NCBI RefSeq assembly: GCF_051200875.1
Contig: NZ_CP195191.1
Span: 2,108,001 to 2,172,000, forward strand
Length of the DNA: 64,000 bases
From: Pseudotabrizicola sp051200875
GTDB taxonomy: Bacteria > Pseudomonadota > Alphaproteobacteria > Rhodobacterales > Rhodobacteraceae
Direction of reading: 5' to 3'
In this document: piece by piece, positions 28,355 through 37,069 of the stretch
How the letters are laid out: every line of letters starts with the position of its first letter
Numbering within the stretch: position 1 is the first letter of the stretch
The notes under the pieces: model-generated
The model's input: only the letters and a program-made list of their open reading frames with translations
What the model was told of the DNA's origin: nothing
Database searches by the model: none
Program-made: the position numbers and the translations under genes

Positions 28355-29062
28355 TTACCCGCACAATTTGTAGAATCGCTCGGCTTCCCCGATGGCCTTG
28401 CGCTTGAGCGCTTCAATCTCTGCGGCTTCCTCATCCTCCCCCCAGAGTTCGGCCTGCCAATGTTCGTCGATTCGACTGATCTGGAAGGCTTGATCTGCGC
28501 TGAGCCGTCTGCGGGCTACGGCCAGTCCCAAAATCAATGAACCGGTGATGGCAACGAGGTCGTGCAAAGCTGCAAGACGAAAGCGGTCTTCCTCAGCGAC
28601 CAAAGACCGCAGTCGATTAAGGCTGTCCTCGGGTTGAGCGATCGGTATGACGCCTGCCGTCAAGTTCAAAGGTGCATCAGCTGCCTGCTTGATCCAATCC
28701 AACAGGGGATCCCAGTCTGCCGCTTGCCGTGCAACCAGCTCCATTGGCGTTTCGGCCCGATAACAGAGCAGATCTGAGCTGCCAAAACCTGAAACTTCGT
28801 CGACCACGGCATCGAACAATGGACCGACCTTGTCGATGGCAGAGTTTGCAAATCGCGTAATCGGCATTGTGTCAGGCCGAATAACGCCTTGCTGCTCATC
28901 CCACTCTGCTGCGATCGCCTCTGCCATGCCTTGCGTTGGCACCATCAATAGGCTCTTTGCAGGCGTCTTTACCGGACGACCATCAAGCCGAACCGTAAAT
29001 CCACCGTCGCAAGCTTCAGTCGTTGCGGCCTTCCAAAACCGCTTAGCCTTCCATCCGCTCAT
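28355..29062 (-). CDS. ATP12 family F1-ATPase assembly chaperone
   Basis: A 235-residue protein of the ATP12 family, found in mitochondria and alphaproteobacteria, which chaperones the alpha subunit of F1-ATPase. The N-terminal beta domain includes FTVRLDGRPVKTPAKSLL, and the C-terminal helical domain includes IAAEWDEQQGVIRPDTMP (with the conserved Trp-Asp), DLLCYRAETP and TGSLILGLAVARRRLSADQ. It overlaps the pseudouridine synthase stop by 4 nt and is the last gene of crcB-rluA-type-atp12. Confidence 0.92.
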   Translation of the reverse strand: MSGWKAKRFWKAATTEACDGGFTVRLDGRPVKTPAKSLLMVPTQGMAEAIAAEWDEQQGVIRPDTMPITRFANSAIDKVGPLFDAVVDEVSGFGSSDLLCYRAETPMELVARQAADWDPLLDWIKQAADAPLNLTAGVIPIAQPEDSLNRLRSLVAEEDRFRLAALHDLVAITGSLILGLAVARRRLSADQAFQISRIDEHWQAELWGEDEEAAEIEALKRKAIGEAERFYKLCG

Positions 29063-30105
29063 TTGAAGACCTCGAACGGGTCAGCTGGGACATCGTTCTC
29101 ATTCCAATCCAACAGTTTCCAAGTCCGAGCCATGTGGTCCGGCAAAGGGGCGGTAAAGGTCATGATCTTTTTGGTGATCGGATGCTCAATGGTCAGGCTG
29201 CGGGCATGAAGGTGCAATTTTTTTGAAAGATCACCGCCAATGCCGGCCCCCCAACCGTCACCCTTGTTGTCTTGCTCACCGCCTCCATACTTCCCGTCCC
29301 CAAGAATGGGGTGCCCGAGTTCGGCCATATGGGCGCGAAGCTGGTGTGTACGGCCTGTAACGGGTTCAAGAGCCATCCAAGACAAGCGATTGCCAAGGAA
29401 CCAAAGTGTGAAAAAGTCCGTCTGTGCCCGTTTTGCGTCGGGGAATTCCGAAACTTTCGCGGGGTGAATGCACATCATCTTTTCGCCTTCGCCGCCGCGA
29501 CCACGGCCGGGCGCCTTCATCAGCGCGTATTTAATGCTTCCTTTTCTTGGGTTGGGCACACCGGCAACAACAGCCCAATAAATCTTGCGTGCTTCGCGAT
29601 GACGAAGCGCCTCTGACAAGGCGCGTGCAACACGATCCGTACGGGCAAGCATCAGGAGGCCAGAGGTATCTTTGTCCAAACGATGCACAAGCTTGGGCCG
29701 ATCCTTATAGCCGAACTTCAAAGCCTCGGTCAGGCCGTCCACATGACGGTCGCCTTGGCCCGATCCGCCTTGACTGGGAAGCCCCGCAGGCTTGTTCAGC
29801 ACGATCAGGTGTTCGTCTTTAAAAAGAACTGCGTCCTGAATCATCTTTGCATCTGCCGGATTTACCCCGTCAGGGCGCGGACGGCTGGGTGAATCGACGT
29901 CCGGCAGAGGTGGCACGCGGATCACCTGGCCAGGAATCACACGATCAGAAGCCTTTGCACGCCCGCCATCGACGCGCACTTGCCCTGTTCGGCACATTTT
30001 CTCAACGGCTCCCTGCGTGACATGAGGGAAGCGGCGCTTGAACCATTTGTCCAGACGCTGTTCACCTTCATCTTCGGAGACAGTCAAAAGTTTCACGGCG
30101 CTCAT
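29059..30105 (-). CDS. RluA family pseudouridine synthase (RluC-like)
   Basis: A 348-residue enzyme that converts specific uridines of RNA, most likely 23S rRNA, to pseudouridine. An N-terminal S4 RNA-binding domain (about 14-62) is followed by the catalytic domain with HRLDKDTSG, where Asp144 is the nucleophile, and later GRTHQLRAHMAELGHPILGD. An insert rich in Gly and Lys (about 195-215 and 290-310) is present. The S4 domain favours an RluC/RluD-type role, but the target cannot be read. The ATG at 30105 overlaps the crcB stop by 4 nt. Confidence 0.92.
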   Translation of the reverse strand: MSAVKLLTVSEDEGEQRLDKWFKRRFPHVTQGAVEKMCRTGQVRVDGGRAKASDRVIPGQVIRVPPLPDVDSPSRPRPDGVNPADAKMIQDAVLFKDEHLIVLNKPAGLPSQGGSGQGDRHVDGLTEALKFGYKDRPKLVHRLDKDTSGLLMLARTDRVARALSEALRHREARKIYWAVVAGVPNPRKGSIKYALMKAPGRGRGGEGEKMMCIHPAKVSEFPDAKRAQTDFFTLWFLGNRLSWMALEPVTGRTHQLRAHMAELGHPILGDGKYGGGEQDNKGDGWGAGIGGDLSKKLHLHARSLTIEHPITKKIMTFTAPLPDHMARTWKLLDWNENDVPADPFEVFK

Positions 30106-30476
30106 ATCAGGGTTCTCGCAACGAAGAGGCCTGCCGCGATTGCGGCAAGGGAGAGAAAGACGGATCCGGCGACATAGGCAAATGCAAGCGGCGCCTCGCC
30201 CCGTTCCCACAAGGTCAAGGCGTCCAGCGAGAATGCAGAGAAGGTGGTGAACCCCCCGAGCAATCCGGTCAGCACAAAAGGCGCAAACGCATTGCCCCCT
30301 TTTTTCGCCATTAGGACGACAAGGAAGCCCATCAAGAACGATCCCGCGACATTCACGATCATCGTTGAAAAGGGAAAGCCCGGACCAAGGGTGCGCATTA
30401 CGCCCACATTGGTCAGATAGCGCATCGTCGCGCCCAGGGCCCCACCAAGGGCCACTTGTGAAAGTGTCAGGAACAT
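30102..30476 (-). CDS. crcB: Fluoride channel CrcB (Fluc)
   Basis: A 124-residue membrane protein with four hydrophobic helices. Fluc signatures are GGALGATMRYLTN at about 11-23, NVAGSFLMGF (the conserved Asn facing the pore) and GLLGGFTTFSAFSLD, which contains the polar track residues. It exports fluoride as a dual-topology dimer. The ATG at 30476 has AAGGAAA upstream. It is the first gene of the crcB-rluA-type-atp12 unit. I do not see a fluoride riboswitch in the short leader. Confidence 0.94.
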   Translation of the reverse strand: MFLTLSQVALGGALGATMRYLTNVGVMRTLGPGFPFSTMIVNVAGSFLMGFLVVLMAKKGGNAFAPFVLTGLLGGFTTFSAFSLDALTLWERGEAPLAFAYVAGSVFLSLAAIAAGLFVARTLI

Positions 30477-30553
30477 GGGGTTTCCTTGACCCGCCAAGCG
30501 TCCTTTGTCAATAACGGCAAGAAAACAAGGGGGCTGGCTTGTATTTTTGCGTG

Positions 30554-31432
30554 ATGGGATTTTCCTACTCCGGTTTTGCAGGGGCGCGGTCCGCCATAGA
30601 CGAGCGCGGGGCATTTTCCGCCAACATCGGCGACAATATGCAGAGTTTGGCCGTGCGTCACCTTTACCGGACGCTTGGCATACCAGACGAACGCATTCTT
30701 CGCGTCGATCGCGATACGCTTGCCACCTATGATGGCCCCCCAGTCGTTCTTCCAATGAATGGATGCTTCTACGACTGGCACTTCCCTCTTTCGCCCAAAA
30801 TCACACCTCTTTTCATTGGATTTCAGGCCCGACAAGCGGCTATGTCGGCTGTAAGATCGCATCTGTTTGGGCAGGGCGTAATTGGGTGTCGAGATGAACA
30901 TACTGCCATTCTGTTGAGGGCAGAAGGCATTGAAGCAGATGTAACTGGATGCCTGACGTTCAGTCTCCCCCAACGCTCGGTTACGCCAAAACACAGACGC
31001 ATTCTGATTGTTCACGGAAGCGGGTCGGGTGCCCTACCCGGCGTTGCGTTAAAGAAGATGCCTCGTCACCTGTTGATGCGGGCCGACTTCATCTCGCAGC
31101 GACGAGAGGTAGTGACTTGGCCTTTGTCGCCGGACCAAATGGATGAGCAGGAAAAAGTGGCGCAGGCCCTGCTTCACGATTATCACCAGACGGCGCGCAT
31201 GGTGGTAACCCCGTTGCACCATGTCGCAGCACCCTGCATGGCAGCAGGAATTCCGGTTATTGTAATTCGACGCGACTGGGACGAACGGTTCAGCTTTATG
31301 GGCAAGCTGATCCCAATCCATTTAGAACCGTTCTTCGAGGATGTGGACTGGTCGCCAAAACCCATCGACCTGACGCAAATCAAGGCTGCGCAACTTGCCC
31401 GGCTGCGCTCGCTTCTGACGCCTTGGCTTTAG
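30554..31432 (+). CDS. Polysaccharide pyruvyltransferase-family protein
   Basis: A 292-residue protein with features of the polysaccharide pyruvyl transferase family. ANIGDNMQSLAVRHLYRTLG lies near the start, LPMNGCFY and FIGFQARQ follow, and VVTPLHHVAAPCMAAGIPVI forms the nucleotide-binding C-terminal part. The family adds pyruvate ketals to surface sugars or has related roles. No other polysaccharide genes are adjacent, so it is an orphan. The start is ATG at 30554; a TTG at 30539 and a GTG at 30551 are possible. Its stop overlaps that of the convergent rarA by 2 nt. Confidence 0.7.
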   Translation: MGFSYSGFAGARSAIDERGAFSANIGDNMQSLAVRHLYRTLGIPDERILRVDRDTLATYDGPPVVLPMNGCFYDWHFPLSPKITPLFIGFQARQAAMSAVRSHLFGQGVIGCRDEHTAILLRAEGIEADVTGCLTFSLPQRSVTPKHRRILIVHGSGSGALPGVALKKMPRHLLMRADFISQRREVVTWPLSPDQMDEQEKVAQALLHDYHQTARMVVTPLHHVAAPCMAAGIPVIVIRRDWDERFSFMGKLIPIHLEPFFEDVDWSPKPIDLTQIKAAQLARLRSLLTPWL

Positions 31433-32745
31433 TCAGCTTGACGCTTTGCACGAAGCTTTGCGAAATACTCGACCCGCTTTTTCAACTCTCGTTCAAAGCC
31501 CCGCTCTGGCGGGAGATAGTAAACTGGGCGCCGCATCCCTTCGGGAAAGTAATTCTGCCCAGAAAATCCGTCCTCGGCATCATGGTCATAGGCATAGCCT
31601 GAACCATAGCCGATCTCTTTCATCATCTTGGTCGGAGCGTTAAGGATGTGCCGCGGCGGCATCAGGCTTCCGGTGTCGCGCGCTGCGGCACGGGCGGCTT
31701 TGTACGCGACATAGACGGCATTCGACTTGGGCGCGAGCGCCAGATAGACGACGGCCTGCGCCAAGGCCAACTCCCCCTCGGGGCTTCCCAATCTCTCATA
31801 GGCTTCCCAAGCGTCGATACACAGGCTTTGCGCCTGCGGATCGGCCAGACCAATGTCTTCGACGGCCATCCGCGTGATGCGGCGCGCCAAGAACCTAGGA
31901 TCCTCGCCACCTTCCAGCATCCGAGCAAACCAATAGAGTGCCGCATCGGGATCGGACCCGCGCACAGACTTATGAAGCGCGCTGATAAGGTTGTAATGTT
32001 CCTCACCAGATTTGTCGTATTTCGCCGCGCGGCGCATCAGGCGCGTTGCTAACTCGTCCCGACTGATAGGCTTGGCCACTTTCCAAGCCGCCACTTGTTC
32101 AATCAGGTTCAACAGTGCGCGGCCGTCTCCGTCCGCCATTTCGGTCAAGGCTTCTCTGGCTTCACCAGTCAGCGGCAAACTCCGACCCAGTTCCTTTTCC
32201 GCGCGCTGCGTCAATCGCTCCAGATCGGCCAGTGACAGGCGCTCCAGCACAACCACTTGCGACCGGGAAAGAACAGCGGCGTTAAGTTCAAAGCTAGGAT
32301 TCTCGGTCGTTGCGCCAACCAACAAGATCGTCCCATCTTCCATGTGAGGAAGAAAACTGTCCTGCTGGGCTTTGTTAAATCTGTGGATTTCGTCCACGAA
32401 CAAAAGCGTCCCCTGCCCGTTCTGACGGCGCAACTTTGCGGCTTCGAAGACCTTTTTCAAATCCGGGACGCCAGTGAAAATCGCGCTGATTTGGACAAAT
32501 GCCAAATCCGTCTCACGCGCCAAAAGCCGGGCTATTGTTGTCTTGCCAACACCGGGCGGCCCCCACAGGATCAGGGAAGACAGGCTTCTTGCCTCAAGCA
32601 TTGCCCCCAGTGGTCCGTCTGCGCCAAGAACGTGTTCCTGCCCGATGACCTCCGAAAGGGATTTTGGGCGCAACCGATCGGCCAAAGGCCGGGGGCCCTC
32701 GGTTCGTGGCGTGGCGTCAGGTGAAGTGTCGAACAGGTCGGCCAT
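31429..32745 (-). CDS. rarA: Replication-associated recombination protein A (RarA/MgsA), AAA ATPase
   Basis: A 438-residue AAA+ ATPase of the clamp-loader clade that acts at stalled replication forks. Motifs are WGPPGVGKTT (61-70, Walker A), LLFVDEIHRFNKAQQD (Walker B with DEIH) and LVGATTENPSFELNAAVLSR (sensor 1 and arginine finger). The C-terminal tetramerisation domain contains GSDPDAALYWFARMLEGGEDP and the family end NYFPEGMRRPVYYLP. It starts 38 nt after the Do-like protease stop, so both may be cotranscribed. Confidence 0.96.
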   Translation of the reverse strand: MADLFDTSPDATPRTEGPRPLADRLRPKSLSEVIGQEHVLGADGPLGAMLEARSLSSLILWGPPGVGKTTIARLLARETDLAFVQISAIFTGVPDLKKVFEAAKLRRQNGQGTLLFVDEIHRFNKAQQDSFLPHMEDGTILLVGATTENPSFELNAAVLSRSQVVVLERLSLADLERLTQRAEKELGRSLPLTGEAREALTEMADGDGRALLNLIEQVAAWKVAKPISRDELATRLMRRAAKYDKSGEEHYNLISALHKSVRGSDPDAALYWFARMLEGGEDPRFLARRITRMAVEDIGLADPQAQSLCIDAWEAYERLGSPEGELALAQAVVYLALAPKSNAVYVAYKAARAAARDTGSLMPPRHILNAPTKMMKEIGYGSGYAYDHDAEDGFSGQNYFPEGMRRPVYYLPPERGFERELKKRVEYFAKLRAKRQAD

Positions 32746-32783
32746 GAAGAAAGGCTACGCCTCTACCGCATCAAGGGAAAGGG

Positions 32784-34163
32784 TCACAGGCGGAACCGCA
32801 AACGCAATATCTGTTCGCCGCGGAGAAGGTCGACTGCCCAACGGCGGGTGTTCTCGGTGGCGGCTCGCAAAAGCTCATCCGTGGTTGTGATTGCTTTTCC
32901 ATTCACGCCCAGAATGACATCCCCAGGCAGAAAGCCGACGCGGGCCGCCATATCTTTGGCCGCAGTAACCACCACCCCTGATTTCGACATGGACAACCCC
33001 AGTTCCGACGCAACGGCAGGGTTGATTTGTGCCGCGCTCAGACCACGGAAGGCCACATCTTCAACGATGGTGACAGCCTTCCGCGCGGGGGTATCGGGCG
33101 GAGCGATCAAAGTCACCTCCGCGCGATTTGGCCCGTTCTCGGTGACGTAATCCACGACCACAGTGTTTCCGACACCGATCGCCGCCATCCGAAAGATCAT
33201 TTCCTGAGGTGTGTTCGTGGGCGCACCATCAAGTGAAAGCACGACGTTTCCGGCCTTCAGACCAGCCTTGGCAAAAGGGCTTTCCGGATGGATTTCACTC
33301 AGCACCACACCGTCAGGTCGTGGCAACCCAAGGGCATCGGCCAAGGCCGCATCGACGGACTGCCCTGTCACCCCTGCCCAAGGACGGATAAAGCGCGAGG
33401 CGCCCGCCTTTGCCTGCGACACGACCGTTTTCACTAGATTGGAAGGAATGGCGAAACCAATTCCATTTGATCCACCAGATCGGGTCAGAATAGCCGTGTT
33501 GATCCCAATAAGCTGACCGTTCAGGTCAACAAGTGCTCCGCCAGAGTTTCCGGGGTTAATCGCGGCATCGGTCTGGATAAAATACCCGCGCCCAAGATCA
33601 ACGGTGCTTCGCGCAAGACCGGAAACGATGCCAGAACTAACGGTTTGTCCAATCCCAAAGGGATTGCCGATGGCCAAAACCAAATCGCCGACCTCAACTT
33701 CGTCTGAGTTCCGAAATTCAAGAGCGGGCAGATCGGCGGCACCGTTAAGCTGCAAGATCGCTAGATCAGAGTCTTCATCCGCCAATAGGACGCTGGCGGC
33801 GAACTCTCGACGGTCCGCTAGCACCACCCTGATTTCTGTTGCCTGCCCCACAACATGGAAATTCGAAACGACGATGCCATCAGGCGACACGATCACCCCA
33901 GAGCCCAGCGAATTCTGAAGCCTGGGCTGAACTTCGGAAAAACCCTGAAAGAACTGGTCGAAAAAGGGATCGCCGGCAAAAGGGCTGACACGTTCCTCGA
34001 CCAAGACCGTGGCGTAAATGTTCACCACAGCGGGCGCTGACTTCTTTACGACGGGGGAAAAGCTCAAACTAAGCTCTGCCGTTGTTTGAGGAACCCGTGT
34101 TTCAGCGGCCAGCGAAAGTGTCGTTGCGGCTAGAATTGTTAGGGCGACAAACATTTGGCGCAT
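32784..34163 (-). CDS. Do-like periplasmic serine endoprotease (DegP/DegQ family)
   Basis: A 459-residue HtrA-family protease for periplasmic protein quality control. A signal peptide (about 1-20, cleavage near SLAAETRVP) precedes the trypsin-like domain with the catalytic triad His103 (SNFHVVG), Asp133 (DEDSDLAIL) and Ser207 (NPGNSGGAL). Two PDZ domains follow (about 265-350 and 365-455). The LA loop near 58-85 carries the FFDQFFQGF patch of DegP/DegQ. Which of the two it represents cannot be decided. The gene precedes rarA by 38 nt on the same strand. Confidence 0.93.
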   Translation of the reverse strand: MRQMFVALTILAATTLSLAAETRVPQTTAELSLSFSPVVKKSAPAVVNIYATVLVEERVSPFAGDPFFDQFFQGFSEVQPRLQNSLGSGVIVSPDGIVVSNFHVVGQATEIRVVLADRREFAASVLLADEDSDLAILQLNGAADLPALEFRNSDEVEVGDLVLAIGNPFGIGQTVSSGIVSGLARSTVDLGRGYFIQTDAAINPGNSGGALVDLNGQLIGINTAILTRSGGSNGIGFAIPSNLVKTVVSQAKAGASRFIRPWAGVTGQSVDAALADALGLPRPDGVVLSEIHPESPFAKAGLKAGNVVLSLDGAPTNTPQEMIFRMAAIGVGNTVVVDYVTENGPNRAEVTLIAPPDTPARKAVTIVEDVAFRGLSAAQINPAVASELGLSMSKSGVVVTAAKDMAARVGFLPGDVILGVNGKAITTTDELLRAATENTRRWAVDLLRGEQILRLRFRL

Positions 34164-34377
34164 GGCGTTCTCTTGCGGTCATTGATTTGACCGAAATAAT
34201 CACCCAACATCAAAAGAGGCAACCAAGACGATGAAAAGCTGCCAAACCTGAAGATCAGAACAGAATGTCGCCCAAATCCTCGTCCGAGTGCTCTGGGGTC
34301 GCGTTTGACGTGGATGCGCACGATAAATGGATGCAACCACCATTCAAACGCTACCGCTGAGAGAAACAGCAAAAATG
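34164..34377. other. Intergenic region without recognised features
   Basis: These 214 bases separate the Do-like protease start from the rplQ terminator. They should hold the protease promoter, but I see no convincing -35/-10 pair, repeat or small gene. Confidence 0.5.
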
Positions 34378-34401
34378 AAAAAACCCCGCCTTGCGGCAGG
34401 G
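34378..34401 (-). terminator. Terminator of the rpsM-rpsK-rpoA-rplQ unit
   Basis: On the minus strand CCCTGCC, loop GCAA, GGCGGGG is followed by six T, starting 26 nt after the rplQ stop. The 7-bp stem contains one G-T pair. Confidence 0.85.
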
Positions 34402-34427
34402 CTTTCCATCAGCCTGTGACGGCCTGA

Positions 34428-34841
34428 TTATTCTGCGTCAGCAGCAGCTTCACGAGCCTTGTCAGCAGCGCCCTTTGCGTTCGGGTCGCGGTCGACGAAC
34501 TCGATGATGGCCATCGGGGCCATGTCGCCATAACGGAAGCCGGCCTTGAGCACGCGAACGTAGCCGCCAGCGCGGTCCTTGTAGCGTGGGCCGAGCACTT
34601 CAAACAGCTTGGCAACGTCTTTGTCTTCTTTCAGCTGAGCAGCCGCCTGACGACGGGCGTGGAGGTCGCCACGCTTTGCCAGAGTGATCAGCTTTTCGAT
34701 CACCGGACGCAGTTCCTTGGCTTTCGGCAGAGTGGTCTTGATCTGCTCATGCTCGATGAGCGAGCCGGCCATGTTCGAGAACAGCGCCTTGCGGTGTTCG
34801 TGGGTACGGTTCAGGCGGCGGTATCCGCGGGCGTGACGCAT
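34428..34841 (-). CDS. rplQ: 50S ribosomal protein L17
   Basis: A 137-residue L17 with the family start MRHARGYRRLNRTHEHRKAL, the central TTLPKAKELRPVIEKLITLA and an Ala/Asp-rich tail of about 20 residues that is common in alphaproteobacteria. It is the last gene of the alpha operon, separated from rpoA by an unusual 134-nt spacer with strong hairpins. Confidence 0.97.
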   Translation of the reverse strand: MRHARGYRRLNRTHEHRKALFSNMAGSLIEHEQIKTTLPKAKELRPVIEKLITLAKRGDLHARRQAAAQLKEDKDVAKLFEVLGPRYKDRAGGYVRVLKAGFRYGDMAPMAIIEFVDRDPNAKGAADKAREAAADAE

Positions 34842-34919
34842 GGGAATCTCCTATTCGCGTTTTACTTTGTGTTGCCGGACCTGCGTTGGGTCCGGCGTCG
34901 TTGGGGCAGAATTGCCCAG

Positions 34920-34967
34920 ATGGTCCCCGGCTTTCCCGGGCATTTCTGGGGGGCGTTGCCGCCCCCC
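34920..34967 (-). repeat. Two tandem stem-loops between rpoA and rplQ
   Basis: Read on the minus strand, an 8-bp G/C stem with GCAA tetraloop (34948-34967) begins 8 nt after the rpoA stop. A second 5-bp stem (CCCGG and CCGGG) follows within about 20 nt. Neither has a T-run. They could adjust rplQ expression or mRNA stability. Confidence 0.6.
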
Positions 34968-34975
34968 CCTAACTC

Positions 34976-35992
34976 TTAGAATTGGTCTTCGAAGCGCTTG
35001 GCCAGATCTTCAATGTTCTCTGGCGGCCAATCCTCGACTTCCATGCCAAGGTGCAGACCCATGCCCGAGAGCACTTCCTTGATCTCGTTCAAGGACTTCC
35101 GGCCGAAGTTCGGGGTGCGCAGCATCTCGGCTTCGGTTTTCTGGATCAGATCGCCGATGTAAACGATGTTGTCGTTCTTCAGGCAGTTTGCCGAACGGAC
35201 AGACAATTCCAGTTCGTCAACCTTCTTCAGCAGAAGCGGGTTGAATTCCAGACCGGTGTCGATCTCGCCAGCCTTGGCCGATTCCGGTTCGTCGAAGTTG
35301 ACGAAGATCGACAGCTGGTCTTGCAGGATGCGTGCAGCATAGGCCACAGCGTCATCCGGCGTCAGCGAGCCGTCGGTTTCGATCTTCATGGTCAGCTTGT
35401 CATAGTCCAGAACCTGACCTTCGCGGGTCGGCTGCACTTCGTAGCTGACTTTCTTGACCGGGGAGTAGATAGCGTCGATCGGGATCAGGCCGATCGGCGC
35501 ATCCTCCGGACGGTTCTTGTCAGCCGAAACGTAGCCCTTGCCGGTATTCACGGTCAGTTCCATGAACACGTCAGCACCATCGTCGAGGTGGCAAATGACG
35601 TGGTCCTTGTTTAGAACTTCAATGCCGTTCGATTCCGAAATGTCCCCAGCGGTTACAACGCCCGGGCCCTTGGCCGAAATCGACAGGCGCTTCGGCCCTT
35701 CGACTTCCATCTTCAGGGCAACGCCCTTCAGGTTCAGAACGATGTCGGTCACGTCTTCACGAACACCAGCAACGGACGAGAACTCGTGCAGAACGTTATC
35801 GATCTGAACGCTGGTGATGGCACCGCCCTGAAGGCTCGACATCAGCACGCGACGCAGCGCGTTGCCAAGGGTCAGACCAAAGCCGCGCTCCAGCGGTTCG
35901 GCGATCACGGTCGCAACGCGCGACGGATCTGCACCCGGCTTTACAACCAGTTGCGTCGGCTTGATGAGTTCTTGCCAGTTCTTATGGATCAT
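34976..35992 (-). CDS. rpoA: DNA-directed RNA polymerase subunit alpha
   Basis: A 338-residue alpha subunit. The N-terminal assembly domain (about 1-235) starts MIHKNWQELIKPTQL and includes EPLERGFGLTLGNALRRVLM. The C-terminal domain (about 255-338) carries the DNA- and activator-contact segment VRSANCLKNDNIVYIGDL and the helix-hairpin-helix FGRKSLNEIKEVLSGMGL. The length is normal. The ATG at 35992 is chosen because the family begins there. It lies 120 nt after rpsK in the alpha operon. Confidence 0.98.
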   Translation of the reverse strand: MIHKNWQELIKPTQLVVKPGADPSRVATVIAEPLERGFGLTLGNALRRVLMSSLQGGAITSVQIDNVLHEFSSVAGVREDVTDIVLNLKGVALKMEVEGPKRLSISAKGPGVVTAGDISESNGIEVLNKDHVICHLDDGADVFMELTVNTGKGYVSADKNRPEDAPIGLIPIDAIYSPVKKVSYEVQPTREGQVLDYDKLTMKIETDGSLTPDDAVAYAARILQDQLSIFVNFDEPESAKAGEIDTGLEFNPLLLKKVDELELSVRSANCLKNDNIVYIGDLIQKTEAEMLRTPNFGRKSLNEIKEVLSGMGLHLGMEVEDWPPENIEDLAKRFEDQF

Positions 35993-36112
35993 GCTGTCGC
36001 CTCCATTCTTGTCGTCCGGCCCATGTCCAGAAAGCCGAAAGACGCCCGAGGGTCCTTGAATGCCGAAATCGGGCCGCGCGATTCCGCACGGCCCGACCAA
36101 AATGAATACTCG

Positions 36113-36505
36113 TTAGACGCGGCGACGCTTTGGCGGGCGGCAACCGTTGTGCGCCAGCGGGGTAACGTCGCGGATCGAGGTGATCGTGAAACCAACAGCA
36201 GCCAGAGCGCGCAGTGCCGATTCACGACCCGAACCAGGCCCCTGAACTTCGACTTCCAGCGTCTTCACGCCGTGATCCTGAGCCTTGCGGCCAGCATCTT
36301 CGGCGGCCATCTGGGCGGCGTAAGGGGTCGACTTACGCGAACCCTTGAAGCCCATGGTGCCAGCCGACGACCAAGAAATGGCGTTGCCTTGCACGTCCGA
36401 AATCAGGATCTTGGTGTTGTTGAACGACGAGTTCACATGCGCCACACCAGCGGCGATGTTTTTGCGTTCCTTCCGCTTTGCGCGGACTTTGGTATCGCGT
36501 GCCAT
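36113..36505 (-). CDS. rpsK: 30S ribosomal protein S11
   Basis: A 130-residue S11 with HVNSSFNNTKILISDVQGN, TPYAAQMAA and the family C-terminus NGCRPPKRRRV. It forms part of the platform near the E site. It lies 15 nt downstream of rpsM. Confidence 0.98.
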   Translation of the reverse strand: MARDTKVRAKRKERKNIAAGVAHVNSSFNNTKILISDVQGNAISWSSAGTMGFKGSRKSTPYAAQMAAEDAGRKAQDHGVKTLEVEVQGPGSGRESALRALAAVGFTITSIRDVTPLAHNGCRPPKRRRV

Positions 36506-36520
36506 ATCTGATGCCCTCCC

Positions 36521-36889
36521 TTACTTCTTCTTGCCAGCGATTGGCTTGGCCGGGCCCTTGCGGGTGCGGGCGTTGGTATGGGTGCGCTGACCGCGAACCG
36601 GAAGGTTCTTACGGTGACGCAGGCCGCGATAGCAGCCAAGATCCATCAGACGCTTGATGTTCATCGAAACTTCACGGCGCAGGTCGCCCTCAACGGTGAA
36701 GTTTGCGTCGATGTATTCGCGGATCGCCAGAACTTCAGCGTCCGACAGCTGGTTGACGCGACGAGCGCGATCAATGTTCAGAGCTTCGCAGATGGTTTCT
36801 GCGTTCTTCTGACCGATGCCGGTGATATACTGAAGCGCGATCGGAACGCGCTTTTGGGTCGGGATGTTGACGCCAGCAATACGTGCCAC
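36521..36889 (-). CDS. rpsM: 30S ribosomal protein S13
   Basis: A 122-residue S13 starting (V/M)ARIAGVNIPTQKRVPIAL, with a helix-two-turn-helix core, GLRHRKNLPVRGQRTHTNAR and a Lys-rich tail that reaches the P-site tRNA. The start codon is GTG, less usual for an abundant ribosomal protein. It is separated from adk by 180 nt that contain a candidate promoter, so the alpha operon may have its own start. The rpmJ and infA genes often found here in other bacteria are absent. Confidence 0.97.
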   Translation of the reverse strand: MARIAGVNIPTQKRVPIALQYITGIGQKNAETICEALNIDRARRVNQLSDAEVLAIREYIDANFTVEGDLRREVSMNIKRLMDLGCYRGLRHRKNLPVRGQRTHTNARTRKGPAKPIAGKKK

Positions 36890-37022
36890 GCGTATGTCCT
36901 TTTCTTGGTTGCGGTTCCGTAGCGCCAGAACCTTTTTTCACAACTCCTCAGGGACATGATCCCTTTGGAACGAATCCTGCAATGCAGGTTGCCCGAACAG
37001 CGATTCCGCTCCGGGACGCCGT

Positions 37023-37060
37023 GCTTTATGGGGAAATGCCACGCCCGTCAAGGGCGCGGC
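37023..37060 (-). promoter_or_regulatory. Candidate promoter of rpsM-rpsK-rpoA-rplQ with an overlapping hairpin
   Basis: On the minus strand TTGACG and TAAAGC are separated by 17 nt (37051 to 37023), about 135 nt before rpsM. The -35 lies inside a 9-bp stem-loop (37038-37060, one G-T pair) that begins 10 nt after the adk stop. Confidence 0.5.
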
Positions 37061-37069
37061 ACGACGAAT

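Noticed and set aside
30477..30553. Fluoride riboswitch before crcB
   Set aside because: The leader is short and I could not find the conserved riboswitch core.
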